This document shows, piece by piece, positions 37,083 through 46,439 of a stretch of DNA of 64,000 nucleotides. The DNA is from AP-15 sp963703855 (GTDB lineage: Bacteria; Pseudomonadota; Alphaproteobacteria; ATCC43930; CGMCC-115725). The notes below the pieces were generated by a model. That model saw only the letters and a program-made list of their open reading frames with translations, searched no databases and had not been told where the DNA came from. Within the stretch, counting starts at the first letter, position 1; every line of letters starts with the position of its first letter. The DNA is taken from assembly GCA_963703855.1 (NCBI GenBank), contig CAVPFW010000003.1:124001-188000 (forward strand), in the 5' to 3' direction. A program made the position numbers and the translations under genes.

Positions 37083-38276
37083 ATGAAGCACGTCACCAGA
37101 CGCCTCTGCGTCGCTGCGGTCATCGCAGCGTCAATGGCTGCCGCGGCGGCCGTCAGCGCCGACGACGGCGATCGCGATCAGGGGGCAAATCGTTATGTGA
37201 TGACCAGGCTGACCTCCGATATCTCGGGCAAGGCCGAACACACCGACCCGGTCCTGCAAAACGCATGGGGCGTCGCGTTTACGCCGGCGGCCAGTCCCTT
37301 TTGGATCGCTGACAACGCCACGGGATGCTCGACACTGTACAACGGTGAGGGGGTGTCGGTGCCTTTATTGGTCAGAATACCGCTGCCCGGAGGCTCGCTG
37401 CCCAGTACCGCCTGCAGGCATGCCAATCCGCTGAACCCGCCGAAGCCGACGCCCGCTGCGCCGACCGGCCTCGTGTGGAACCCGACCACCAGCACCACGA
37501 CCGGGTTTCTCGTGCCCGGCACAAAGCCGGCCAAGGTCGCCAGCTTCATCTTTGACACCGAGGACGGGACGATCTCCGCTTGGACTGGGGGCCTCACCCC
37601 GCCTGATGCCGCGGTGCTCGCCGTCGACAACTCGCCGGGTGCGGTTTACAAAGGTCTCGTCTTCGGCACCAACGCCCAGGGCGTCTTCCTTTTTGCGACC
37701 AACTTCCGCGCCGCAAAGATCGACGTTTTCGGTCCCGCCGCCGCCGTCAGCAAAGGGCGCTACGTTCCCGTTGCCACCGATGGCGGCTTCAAGGATGCCC
37801 TGATCCCGCCGGGTTATGCGCCGTTTGGCATCCAGAACATCAACGGCGATCTGTTCGTCACCTACGCAAAGCAGAACGCGCAAAAGCATGACGACGTCGC
37901 CGGCCCCGGGAATGGTTTTGTCGACGTTTTCGACACCGACGGCCATCTGCTTCAGCGTTTTGCGTCGCGTGGGAAACTGAATTCGCCATGGGGCGTGGCA
38001 CGGGCTTCGTTCGCCTTCGGCCGGTTCAGCGGCGATATCCTGGTCGGCAATTTCGGTGACGGAAAGATAAACGCGTTCGACTCGGAGGGACATTATGTCG
38101 GCTCCGTCAAGGACGCCCAAGGCAAGCCGCTCGTCATCGACGGGCTGTGGACCCTCACCTTGGGCGGTGGTGCCAGCTCGAGCTCCGACGCTCTCTATTT
38201 TACAGCCGGTCCCAACGGAGAGACCGACGGTCTGTTCGGCATGATTACCCCGGTCTCCGAGCAACCTGACGATTAG
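37083..38276 (+). CDS. Exported TIGR03118-family protein
   Basis: The ATG at 37083 starts a Sec signal peptide (LCVAAVIAASMAAAAAVSA). The mature protein has the TIGR03118 family features: NRYVMTRLTSDISGKAEHTD, NAWGVAFTPAASPFWIADN, a repeat-like pattern of strands and the late SFAFGRFSGDILVGNFGDG. This family is a beta-propeller-like exported protein of unknown role, often beside other stress-induced envelope genes. The promoter motif upstream and the nearby sigma factor suggest control by the latter. Confidence 0.85.
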   Translation: MKHVTRRLCVAAVIAASMAAAAAVSADDGDRDQGANRYVMTRLTSDISGKAEHTDPVLQNAWGVAFTPAASPFWIADNATGCSTLYNGEGVSVPLLVRIPLPGGSLPSTACRHANPLNPPKPTPAAPTGLVWNPTTSTTTGFLVPGTKPAKVASFIFDTEDGTISAWTGGLTPPDAAVLAVDNSPGAVYKGLVFGTNAQGVFLFATNFRAAKIDVFGPAAAVSKGRYVPVATDGGFKDALIPPGYAPFGIQNINGDLFVTYAKQNAQKHDDVAGPGNGFVDVFDTDGHLLQRFASRGKLNSPWGVARASFAFGRFSGDILVGNFGDGKINAFDSEGHYVGSVKDAQGKPLVIDGLWTLTLGGGASSSSDALYFTAGPNGETDGLFGMITPVSEQPDD

Positions 38277-38304
38277 GCACAAGCACCAGCTCCACCCTCG
38301 GGTC

Positions 38305-38335
38305 GTGCCGGGCTTGACTCGATCAAGTCCGGCAC
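38305..38335. other. Hairpin after the TIGR03118 gene
   Basis: gtgccgggcttga and tcaagtccggcac form a thirteen-pair stem with one G-T pair. There is no T run, so it is not a classic terminator. The rest of 38277-38734 holds no clear gene. Confidence 0.6.
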
Positions 38336-38577
38336 ACCGTGGCGTCTCGCCAATTTTCGCGGATGTGCCGTCCCCACCGCCGCAGCACACGGGTCATGCC
38401 GCCACTCCCGGCGTGATCGCAGCGCTGCCCGAGGCACCGGGCCAGCTTTGGAACAAATCGAACCTCCTGGAGCCGCGGGGGGTGCTGCCCTATCGACAGC
38501 GGGCCGAAACCTGCGGGCCGCCGAGACATCGCTTCCCGGAATTGCCGTGGACGCGGTGCGCGACCCGACCCGAAAGA

Positions 38578-38605
38578 AGAATAAAGTTAACGTGAATGTG
38601 ATCGC
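38578..38605 (+). promoter_or_regulatory. Degenerate ECF-type promoter motif of the sigma gene
   Basis: AGAATAAA, 16 bases, then TCGC. It is weaker than the other sites but correctly placed, about 130 bases before the sigma start, so autoregulation is possible. Confidence 0.35.
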
Positions 38606-38734
38606 CGGATGGGCGCGGCTGCACCGATAATGCGTCCCGCATCCGCGCCAGGATTGGCATTCGAGCCGGAACCGTCGCCGGCCGGCCCGGTATCGGTACG
38701 CCCGAATACCAGCCGTTTGTCCGTAGGGGAGGCG

Positions 38735-39293
38735 ATGCCGGTAGAGGCCGCCCTGATCGAAGCGCATATCCCGGGCTTGCGTCGATTTGCCTGCGCGCTG
38801 TTGCGCGGCGACCGCGAGCGCGCCGACGATCTGGTCCAGGACTGTCTCGAGCGGGCGCTGTCGCGATGGCACCTGCGCCGCGCCGAGGGCGATCTGCGCG
38901 GTTGGCTTTATACAATTCTTTACAATAGGTTCCTTAGTGACCAGCATCGCCGGAAGCGGCGGGGGGTGCACGACGCGTTGACCGAGGCGATCGAAGCCGA
39001 GCTGCCGCAGATAAAAGGGCGGCCAGGACGAGGCGCTGCTCCATCGCGATCTGCTGCGGGCCTTTGCCGCGTTGCCCGAGGAGCAACGATCGGTACTGCT
39101 GCTCGTCGGTGTCGAGGATCTGTCGTACGACGAGGCCGCCCAGGTGCTGGGGGTTCCGATCGGCACGGTGATGTCGCGGCTGTCGCGCGGCCGCGAACGC
39201 CTGCGCAAATTTCTTAACGGAGATTCCAACGGAGGAGATTCGACCGGCCCGGCTTCCAACGGTCGGGGCAAGGCGCTGAGGCGAGCCAAATGA
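38735..39293 (+). pseudogene. ECF sigma factor with one frameshift
   Basis: Extracytoplasmic-function sigma factors redirect RNA polymerase. Region 2 is clear: IPGLRRFACALLRGDRERAD, DLVQDCLERALSRWH and GWLYTILYNRF. Region 4 follows in the next frame: ALPEEQRSVLLLVGVEDLSY, DEAAQVLGVPIGTVMSRLSR and GRERLRKFL. The two parts join if one A is removed from the aaaa run at 39013-39016, giving about 185 residues. Start is taken at the ATG at 38735 on family length. It overlaps the anti-sigma gene by ATGA. The break is probably a sequencing indel, since the flanking regulon is intact. Confidence 0.8.
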
Positions 39294-40132
39294 GCGCAAT
39301 CCCCGACGCCGTCGAAGAGGACGAGCTGCATGCCCGTATCGACGGCCGACTTGCGCCCGCGCGCACGCGCGTCGTCGATGCCTATCTCGCCGCGCATCCC
39401 GAGGCGCGGCGGCGCGTGGCGAAATATGCCGAGCAGCAACAGCGGCTGCGCGCGGCCGTTGCCGCGCAGACCGCGGGGCCGATCCCGGCGCGCCTGCGCG
39501 TCGCGCGGCTGCTCGTCGAGCAGCGCGGCCGCCGCTACCAGCGCTTCGCCCGGATTGCCGCGGCAGTGGCATTGCTCGCGGTGGGCGGCGGCGTCGGCTG
39601 GGCCGCCCGCGACGCGGCGACGGCATTTTTCGCGTCGACCGGCGGACCCCTTGCCACGGTCCGCGCCTTTGCAACCGATGCGATCCAGGCGCACAGGGTT
39701 TTCGCGGTCGAGGTTCGCCATCCGGTCGAGGTCGAGGTCGGCCAGGAAAAACATCTCGTGCAGTGGCTGTCCAAGCGTCTGGGCCGGCCGCTGATCGTGC
39801 CGGATCTCACTGCGGCCGGGTTCCAGCTGATGGGCGGGCGCCTCCTTCCATCGGAGAGCGGGCCCGCGGCCCAGCTGATGTATCAGGATGCCAAGGGGAC
39901 GCGATTGACGTGCTATTATGGAGCGGACGGGTTCGCTGGCGAGACCGAGTTCCAATATCGCGAGAACGGCGGGGTCGGCGCGTTCTATTGGTCGGACGAC
40001 GGCTTTGGCTACGCGATCGCGGCCAAGACCGACCGCGCCTCGCTGCTGAAGCTCGCCGAAATCGTCTACCGGCAGACTTCCGGCGACGGCGCCAAGGCAA
40101 AGATCCCGCCGATACCGGGCAAGCCCAGCTAG
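39290..40132 (+). CDS. Membrane anti-sigma factor
   Basis: The gene overlaps the sigma stop (ATGA), a usual sign of a sigma/anti-sigma pair. The cytoplasmic N-terminal part resembles anti-sigma domains (DELHARIDGRLAPARTRVVD, YLAAHPEARRRVAKYAEQQ) but has no zinc-binding HxxxCxxC motif. One membrane helix lies near residues 87-105 (AAAVALLAVGGGVGWAA). The 170-residue periplasmic part contains PVEVEVGQEKHLVQWLSKRL and GFQLMGGRLLP, as in the larger anti-sigma family proteins, and probably senses the envelope signal. Confidence 0.85.
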   Translation: MSAIPDAVEEDELHARIDGRLAPARTRVVDAYLAAHPEARRRVAKYAEQQQRLRAAVAAQTAGPIPARLRVARLLVEQRGRRYQRFARIAAAVALLAVGGGVGWAARDAATAFFASTGGPLATVRAFATDAIQAHRVFAVEVRHPVEVEVGQEKHLVQWLSKRLGRPLIVPDLTAAGFQLMGGRLLPSESGPAAQLMYQDAKGTRLTCYYGADGFAGETEFQYRENGGVGAFYWSDDGFGYAIAAKTDRASLLKLAEIVYRQTSGDGAKAKIPPIPGKPS

Positions 40133-40138
40133 CTTCGT

Positions 40139-40165
40139 GGAATAAATCGCGGTTTCGGCGAGTCG
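40139..40165 (+). promoter_or_regulatory. ECF-type promoter motif of the second beta-propeller gene
   Basis: GGAATAAA (40139-40146), 15 bases, GTCG (40162-40165), just after the anti-sigma stop and 100 bases before the ATG at 40265. Confidence 0.6.
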
Positions 40166-40264
40166 TAAGGAAAGAGCGAGCCCGCGTCGCGCTACCTCGG
40201 GGATGGTTCCGCGTGGGCGGCCTGTGGGGCGTGCCCGGCCGATTTGACGGGGAGGACAAACCTG

Positions 40265-41395
40265 ATGAAACATATCCGCCGCGGCGCATTGCCGGCGACG
40301 GTCGTCGCGATCTCTCTTGCGGCGGCGACAGCCGCGGCGGGCGACGAACGTCAGCCGTTTCTGCCGGATATCGTCATCTCGTCCACCATCCCCGCCAACG
40401 GCGACCTCAATCCCTATGGCGTGGCGATCGTGCCCCGCGGGTTTCCGGCCGGCGGGAAAATCATGCCCGGCGACGTGCTGGTTTCCAACTTCAACGCTAA
40501 GAGCAATCTCCAGGGCACCGGCACGACAATCGTCAAGCTGACGCCGAACGGGCTGGTGGCGCCAGCGGTGCCGGCCGGGCAGCCGGGGAACGCGATCACG
40601 TTCTTTCAAGGGCCGAACGGGCTCGGTCTGAGCACGGCTCTCGGAGTGCTCAGGCGCGGGTTTGTCCTGGTCGGCAACGTCCCGACCGTGGGCGGTGTGA
40701 TCAAGCCGCCGGGGTCGCTGCTGTTTCTCGACCGCAACGGCAAAGAGATCGCTCCTTCGCCGTACACGAACAAGCTCGACGGTCCGTGGGACCTGACGAT
40801 CGACGATGATTTCGACCAGGCACGGGTTTTTGTCTCGAACGTCATCAACGGCACCGTGACCCGGCTGAACCTGACGATATCCGCGACCGCCGTGACCGTG
40901 ACCGGCGCCGCGGTGATCGCCTCGGGCTACACCGTCGAGCCCAATTCCGCGGCGCTGATCCTGGGGCCGACCGGGCTCGCCTATGACGCCGACGCCGATG
41001 TCCTCTACGTCGCCTCGACCTTCGACAACAAGATATTTGCGGTCCCAAATGCCGGTTCCAGGACGGGGTCATCGGGTACCGGCACGGTCGCGTTCCATGA
41101 CCAGCACCTGCGCGGGCCGCTGGCCTTGGTGTTCGCGCCGAACGGCGACCTGCTCGCCAGCAACGGCGACGCGATCAACTCCGATCCGACGCAGCCGAGC
41201 GAAATTGTCGAATTCACCAAAAAGGGCAAGTTCGTCACCCAGTTCAACGTCGATGCCGGGCAGGGCGGCGCATTCGGCATCGGCTTGGCAAAGGTCAGCC
41301 GCGATGCCGTGCGGTTCGTGGTGATCGACGACAACGCCAACGACATGACGGTGGTCGACCGAAAGGCGGAGACCCGCGACCGGTCCGGCGATTGA
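40265..41395 (+). CDS. Exported beta-propeller-like protein
   Basis: The ATG at 40265 has GGGGAGG upstream and starts a signal peptide (GALPATVVAISLAAATAAAG). The mature part has the look of NHL/six-blade propellers: NPYGVAIVPRGFPAGGKIMP, GPWDLTIDDDFDQARVFVSN and GLAYDADADVLYVASTFDN. It resembles the TIGR03118 protein in general layout but is not a close copy. Function is unknown; with the promoter motif upstream it is a probable target of the sigma factor. Confidence 0.8.
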   Translation: MKHIRRGALPATVVAISLAAATAAAGDERQPFLPDIVISSTIPANGDLNPYGVAIVPRGFPAGGKIMPGDVLVSNFNAKSNLQGTGTTIVKLTPNGLVAPAVPAGQPGNAITFFQGPNGLGLSTALGVLRRGFVLVGNVPTVGGVIKPPGSLLFLDRNGKEIAPSPYTNKLDGPWDLTIDDDFDQARVFVSNVINGTVTRLNLTISATAVTVTGAAVIASGYTVEPNSAALILGPTGLAYDADADVLYVASTFDNKIFAVPNAGSRTGSSGTGTVAFHDQHLRGPLALVFAPNGDLLASNGDAINSDPTQPSEIVEFTKKGKFVTQFNVDAGQGGAFGIGLAKVSRDAVRFVVIDDNANDMTVVDRKAETRDRSGD

Positions 41396-41820
41396 CGGCG
41401 GTCGTCGCGCAGCCGCCTGGGCAGCTCGCGCCCCGACCCGCGGCGGCAAACTTCGCGGAATGATCGCGCGGCCAGAGATGGTCGCCTGGCGATCGGCGCG
41501 CCCCCGCTCACGCTGTTTCGGGGTTTGGTCAGGCGGTTGCCTGAAAATCAGACGGCAACTGAGGATCGCGGTAGCCTCGACAACCCCCTAAGAAACCTTG
41601 TGCCAACGACGCAGCAGCCGGGATTCCACTGGCATTGCGCGACGCCGAACACGCGCAGTGCCCAACGGGGCCTGTCCGCCGCTCACGAAAATTTGACCAT
41701 GTTCAGGGCGAGGCACGCGCCGGCGAGGCATTGCCGCCCCAGCTTGTGCCGTCGCCCCGCTATTGGAAGTGCCGTTCGCGTCATTGGGACCGTGTGCAGC
41801 GGTGGGTTCTGCACTGCCGC

Positions 41821-41847
41821 GGAATAAACGGTGGGATTGTGGAGTCT
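41821..41847 (+). promoter_or_regulatory. ECF-type promoter motif of the exported protein at 42071
   Basis: GGAATAAA (41821-41828), 15 bases, GTCT (41844-41847), 224 bases before the start codon. A weaker form, GGAATGAT-16-GTCG, lies at 41457-41484. The region 41396-42070 otherwise shows no gene I can support. Confidence 0.55.
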
Positions 41848-42070
41848 TACTGACCGAGGCACGGCCTGCCCTCCCAGCGATCGCAGCAAGGAGGGTTTGC
41901 CCGTTCAGTCACGGCCACAGCTTCTGCGAGTTGCGTCGGTGAGCGGCGCGGCGCCGGTGGGCGATCATCAGCCTGCCGCGGACGCGCCGCTTTGCCCGGC
42001 AATCGGCGGAGGTGCGGGCCAGTGAATGACGGTGGGTGCCCTAATGCGATAGAGACAATGGAGCAGTGTC

Positions 42071-43540
42071 ATGAGGTTACAATCAACGGGCGGATCGCGG
42101 TTTGCCCGGCTCTGCCCGGTACTGGCGCTTACCACCATCGGGGTGTGGAGCATGGGAGCCGCCAGAGCGGAGCAGCCGCCGTCGCCGTGCCATCCGAACC
42201 CGACAGCGGCTGCTGACGAAGCGGCAGTCCGCGCCCGCGGGGATATCGTCAAATTGCCAATGCCGGTGAAGGACCGGCTGGCCCAGCTGGCCAACCGGCC
42301 GCATACCTACCTGCCGTTGCAGGTGTTCAACGAAGCCAATGGAAAAAGCCAACTCTTTCAATATTACCTGCTGGACACCAAGGGGTTCGAGCCGAACGTG
42401 TTCACGACGATCACCCACGGGGTCAACGACCACGTGCAGCTGACCGTCACTGGAGGCAATTGCGGGCTGGACACGGTAGGCGCCGTGCGCATTGTGCTCG
42501 AACCCAAGCCCGGGCTGCCGACCAATCCTAATAACCCGCGCGCTTTCAACGATGTCTTCACCGACATCTCGCCGCTGTTCGTCATCAATAACGAAAGCGG
42601 CTGGTACGAAGGATGGATGATCCACGACATCATCGTCGCGGCGCCGGCGGCTCCACGGACCGACGGGCATGCGCAATTCGGTAAGATCACGCAGCAGGAC
42701 GCGATGATCCTGTCGAAAATGGGCGCCGGCAACAATGCGAAGCCGGGGAAAATCTTCACCATCGACGGCCAGGTTCCGCATTTCCCGAATGCGTCCGACC
42801 ACTTTCCCGACAAGCAGACGAACGTCGTCCCTCTTCATGTGAGCATGGGCGCCTTCAACGCCATGCAGCAATCGGACGTCCACTCCTATTGGGAATTCAA
42901 TTACCAGGGCACGAACTGGGTTCACCCGCTTTACGAGCTGCCCTTCACCGGGGGTTTTCCCGACAAATTCGGACAGCCTGCCGATACCTTCCAGGACGGC
43001 GAGATCGGCGCGCTGCAGTCAATCATTCCCGGCGCCGGGCCGAGCGGCGAACAGAACAAGCCGCAAGCTGTCGGGGACAATCCGAGCCTGCCGCGCGATC
43101 CCGACAAGTTCGACGCGGACAACGGCTTTGACGTTCAGCGTGAGTTTCGCGAGCGCGGCGTTCCGAGCGGGCTCGCCGACGAGATCTATCTCGACGTTTA
43201 CGAACGGATGGCCTCGTTCGAGCCCAATGTGCGAAACCTCCAGAAGCGGCTGTTCGACGCGTATGCTGCCGAAGTCCGTCGCGTCTCCGGGGACGACGAG
43301 GGCATCATAACCGCCGCACGCGGCGACATCGACACCGCGACCGACGGATTTGCCGACAATACCCGCCTCTATCTGCCGCCGACCGTATTCAACCGGTTCG
43401 CGGTGACGCGGGAAATCAACGACGGGATGCTGGCCCCCCGCTTTGCGCCGAGCCAGCGCGGATGGGTCCTGACCGGCGTTCGGGTGGCGGTCAGCCCGAC
43501 CGTCGACGCCTCGACCGGGCGCGACGCCGACGATCGCTGA
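42071..43540 (+). CDS. Exported protein of unknown function (489 aa)
   Basis: GGAG eleven bases upstream supports the ATG at 42071. A signal peptide (LCPVLALTTIGVWSMGAARA) is followed by a large globular domain with blocks such as THTYLPLQVFNEANGKSQL-like residues 79-98, FQYYLLDTKGFEPNVFTTI, and a metal-site-like HFPDKQTNVVPLHVSMG near 240. No CxxCH motif or known catalytic signature was found. Its promoter motif and neighbours suggest a place in the envelope stress regulon. A terminator follows. Confidence 0.7.
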   Translation: MRLQSTGGSRFARLCPVLALTTIGVWSMGAARAEQPPSPCHPNPTAAADEAAVRARGDIVKLPMPVKDRLAQLANRPHTYLPLQVFNEANGKSQLFQYYLLDTKGFEPNVFTTITHGVNDHVQLTVTGGNCGLDTVGAVRIVLEPKPGLPTNPNNPRAFNDVFTDISPLFVINNESGWYEGWMIHDIIVAAPAAPRTDGHAQFGKITQQDAMILSKMGAGNNAKPGKIFTIDGQVPHFPNASDHFPDKQTNVVPLHVSMGAFNAMQQSDVHSYWEFNYQGTNWVHPLYELPFTGGFPDKFGQPADTFQDGEIGALQSIIPGAGPSGEQNKPQAVGDNPSLPRDPDKFDADNGFDVQREFRERGVPSGLADEIYLDVYERMASFEPNVRNLQKRLFDAYAAEVRRVSGDDEGIITAARGDIDTATDGFADNTRLYLPPTVFNRFAVTREINDGMLAPRFAPSQRGWVLTGVRVAVSPTVDASTGRDADDR

Positions 43541-43566
43541 CCGATCGCCGACATAGCCCGCGGAAG

Positions 43567-43595
43567 AGAGGCGGCCGCCCGGGTCGCCTCTTTTC
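43567..43595 (+). terminator. Rho-independent terminator after the 42071 gene
   Basis: agaggcg (43567-43573) pairs with cgcctct (43585-43591) around an eleven-base loop, followed by tttt. It closes the exported-protein transcription unit. Confidence 0.65.
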
Positions 43596-43694
43596 TGTTC
43601 GCCCTGGCCCCGCCGTTGCGCGATGCGGCACGTACGAAGAGGCCCTATCTTATCGGGCAGCGCGCGCATCGAGCGCAATTTGCTGGCTGGTCGA

Positions 43695-44324
43695 ATGATC
43701 CTCACGCCGATCCCCCGCGATCAGCTCGCGGCTGCCCTCGATCGCTTTGGCGGCGGGCTGCGCGACGCGTTGTCGCGCCGCGCGTTCGGGCAGATCCGCG
43801 CGACCTCGCCCGATCGCGCCGTGGGAGCGCAGGCGGAAAGGCATCGTCTGGCGGCATTGGCGCTCGCCCACCGTTGCGGTATGGCGGTGCATCCGCCGGG
43901 CACCCGGTGCCGGTTCAATTGGGATGGGGCGGCGCTGAACGGGGCGACCGAAGCCTATGTCATCCTGCACGAGATCGCCCATTTCGTGCTGGCCCCGCCC
44001 GAACGCCGGACCCTCGTCGATTTCGGCTTGGGCCCCGGCCCGGACACCATCGACCGCGATAATGCCGAGCGCGCGGCGGTATTGCCGGCCTCGGCGCGCG
44101 AGGAGGACGAAGCGGCGGCGTCCTTGTCGGGCATCCTTTGGGAAGCGGCGCTTGGCCAGCCGGCGCTCGCCTCGTTTCTCGATCAGAACTGGCTCGAGGG
44201 CATCGAGCGCTCGGCCGCCGGCCATTTTAGCCGGGTGCTCGCGGGTCTGCAGCGCCGCGGATTGCTGCGCCGGTTGCCGGGATCGGCGAGCTGTTCGCTC
44301 TCAGCCGCCAGGCTGATCCGGTAG
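43695..44324 (+). CDS. HExxH metalloprotein resembling EpmC (EF-P hydroxylase)
   Basis: The 209-residue protein carries a histidine-rich site AYVILHEIAHFVLAPPERRT followed by VDFG. The same order (HE-x2-H, then a basic ERR and DFG) occurs in EpmC, which hydroxylates the modified lysine of elongation factor P. The match is by pattern and the rest of the protein is diverged, so a zinc peptidase-like enzyme is the alternative. No signal peptide. The start at the ATG at 43695 is uncertain. Confidence 0.55.
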   Translation: MILTPIPRDQLAAALDRFGGGLRDALSRRAFGQIRATSPDRAVGAQAERHRLAALALAHRCGMAVHPPGTRCRFNWDGAALNGATEAYVILHEIAHFVLAPPERRTLVDFGLGPGPDTIDRDNAERAAVLPASAREEDEAAASLSGILWEAALGQPALASFLDQNWLEGIERSAAGHFSRVLAGLQRRGLLRRLPGSASCSLSAARLIR

Positions 44325-44442
44325 GCGGCAGGCCGACGCGGTCGCCAGCCGCCAGAGCGACCGGATGGCTGTTCCGCAGCAAGGATCGCCGCTCTATGGT
44401 GCCGCTGCCGGCGAGCGGTTCCCGACGGGAGGGGGAGGATTC

Positions 44443-45405
44443 ATGTCCGCAGTTCAGCAGGCCGTAGAGCGTGCCGCGCCGATGCCGGCCGGGTTCTGGC
44501 GCGCCGAATACAGCGCGCAGAAGGGTGCCGTGGCGCTGGCGCTCTACCGCAAGCGGAGGTCGGCGCCGCTGCCGGGCAAAGCGCCGCTGCCGGTGCTGTT
44601 CCTGGTTCACGGCTCGTCGATCTCGGCGATGTCGGCCTTCGACCTCGCGGTGCCGGGAGGCGAGGAATATTCGCTGATGAACGTCCTTGCCGGCTGCGGC
44701 TTCGACGTGTGGGCGATGGACCACGAAAATTACGGCCGCTCGTCGCGCACCGACGGGAATTCGGACATCGCCAGCGGCGTCGCCGATCTGCTCGCCGGCA
44801 CCGAATTGGTGGCGCGTGAGACCGGGCAGAGCCGGATGCATCTCCTCGGCAAGTCATCGGGCGCGTTGCGCGCCGCGGCCTTTGCGATGGCGCGGCCCGA
44901 TCGCGTCGACCGGCTGATCCTGACCGCGTTCACCTGGACCGGCAGCGGCTCGCCAACCCTCGAAAAGCGCGCCGAGGGGCTCGACTATTTTCGCCTTCAC
45001 AATCAACGGCCGCGCGACCGCGACATGATCCGCAGCATCTTCACGCGCGACCGGCCCGGAACCAGCGACCCCAAAGTTGCAGAGGCGTTGGCCGACGCCG
45101 AGCTGGTCCACGGCAACACGATCCCGACCGGCACCTATCTCGACATGACCGCGAATTTGCCGGTCGTCGATCCCACCAGTGTGCTGGCCCCGGTCATGAT
45201 CATCCGCGGCGAGCATGACGGGATTGCCAGCGAGGCAGACATCCTCGGCTTTTTTGCCCGGCTGCCGAACCCCGACCGGCAATTCGTCGTATTGCCGGGT
45301 GCGGCGCATTCGCTCGCCTTCGGGCTCAACCGCGAGCAGCTGTGGCATGTCGCGCGCGGGTTCCTGACGATGCCGCGCCGGCGCGATCCCGACCGCGCAA
45401 GCTGA
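44443..45405 (+). CDS. Alpha/beta hydrolase (320 aa)
   Basis: The ATG at 44443 has GGGGGAGG upstream. The fold is that of alpha/beta hydrolases: oxyanion region VLFLVHGSSISAM, nucleophile Ser in LLGKSSGAL, acid Asp in IIRGEHDGIAS and His in LPGAAHSLAFG. The DVWAMDHENYGRSSR segment is also typical. It is cytoplasmic (no signal peptide); the substrate is not predictable. The gene lies between the HEIAH protein and a convergent reductase. Confidence 0.9.
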   Translation: MSAVQQAVERAAPMPAGFWRAEYSAQKGAVALALYRKRRSAPLPGKAPLPVLFLVHGSSISAMSAFDLAVPGGEEYSLMNVLAGCGFDVWAMDHENYGRSSRTDGNSDIASGVADLLAGTELVARETGQSRMHLLGKSSGALRAAAFAMARPDRVDRLILTAFTWTGSGSPTLEKRAEGLDYFRLHNQRPRDRDMIRSIFTRDRPGTSDPKVAEALADAELVHGNTIPTGTYLDMTANLPVVDPTSVLAPVMIIRGEHDGIASEADILGFFARLPNPDRQFVVLPGAAHSLAFGLNREQLWHVARGFLTMPRRRDPDRAS

Positions 45406-45443
45406 TCTCTGAAGGCCTCGGCCGAGGCCGCCGTCGGTTTAAA

Positions 45444-46439
45444 TCATCGGGCCTCTCCGACGAAGCTGTCGTGCAACGCCTTCAGCCGGTCGAGCGCGGC
45501 CGGCGGCAGCGGCCCCTTGTCGACCGCGGCGGCAGCGTATTCGAGCTGCTCGATGGTCGAGTAGCCGACCAGCGCGGTCGAGACCGCGTCGTGGGCGATC
45601 ACGAACCGGATCGCCGCCTCGACCAAGCTGTCGGCGAACCCTTCCCGCACCAGCGGTTCGAGCCGCCGGGCACGCTCGACGTCGACCCGATAGTCGCGGC
45701 CCGAGCCGATCGGCTCGACACTGGGCGAGCCCAGCGGATGACGGGTTTCGACCCCGCTCAGGGCGCCGGCGGCGAGCACCCGGATCGCGATGACGCCCAT
45801 CGAGGCCGCCCGGGTGCGCGTCAGGAGGTTGGCGAAATCGTGCGCCGGATAGCCGGATGCTACCGCGGCCCCGGCGCTCGGGTTGAGCAGGTTGTAGCTG
45901 ACCTGCGCGGTGTCGAAGGCGTGGGCGTCGACGACCCGGTGAAGGGCCGTGGTGTCGCCCACCGCGGTGAGGCCGTAAAACCGGGTCTTCCCCTGCGCGC
46001 GCAGCCGTTCGAAGGCCGGCACGACCTGGTCGAGGACGATCTCCGGCGTCAAATCGGCCTCGCTGCCGTCGAGCATGATGTGGTTGTGCAGCTGGAACAG
46101 GTCGACATGATCGCGCTGCAGCCGCTGCAGGCTCGCCTCCAGGGAGGCGGTCACGGCGGCACCGACACGGCTGCGCTCGGCGGCCGGGACCCGCACCTTG
46201 GTGCCGATGCGGATGTCGGGCTTTAGGCGTTTCAGAACGCGGCCGAGGTTACGCTCGGATTCGCCGTTGCCGTACATCGCCGCCGTGTCGAAATAGTTGA
46301 TGCCGAGCGCGAGCGCGCGCGCCACCGCCCGCTCCTGATCGGCCGGGCTGCCGCGCACCATCAGCCCGCCGACCGCGCCGCACCCGAAGCCGAGCACCGA
46401 AACCTCGAGCCCGGTGCGGCCAAGCACCCGTGTTTCCAT
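45444..46439 (-). CDS. Aldo/keto reductase
   Basis: The 331-residue protein is an NADPH-dependent aldo/keto reductase with the TIM-barrel motifs INYFDTAAMYGNGESE (catalytic Asp and Tyr), IGTKVRVPAAERS (Lys) and VDLFQLHNHI (His). It resembles the group annotated as oxidoreductases acting on small carbonyls or sugars. It is convergent with the hydrolase gene and divergent from the gene at 46800; the 46440-46799 gap shows only a possible ribosome site and no motif from the ECF group. Confidence 0.93.
   Translation of the reverse strand: METRVLGRTGLEVSVLGFGCGAVGGLMVRGSPADQERAVARALALGINYFDTAAMYGNGESERNLGRVLKRLKPDIRIGTKVRVPAAERSRVGAAVTASLEASLQRLQRDHVDLFQLHNHIMLDGSEADLTPEIVLDQVVPAFERLRAQGKTRFYGLTAVGDTTALHRVVDAHAFDTAQVSYNLLNPSAGAAVASGYPAHDFANLLTRTRAASMGVIAIRVLAAGALSGVETRHPLGSPSVEPIGSGRDYRVDVERARRLEPLVREGFADSLVEAAIRFVIAHDAVSTALVGYSTIEQLEYAAAAVDKGPLPPAALDRLKALHDSFVGEAR

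Noticed and set aside
38273..40609. A 778-codon minus-strand frame across the sigma/anti-sigma genes
   Set aside because: Composition and lack of domains mark it as a shadow of the plus-strand genes in GC-rich DNA.
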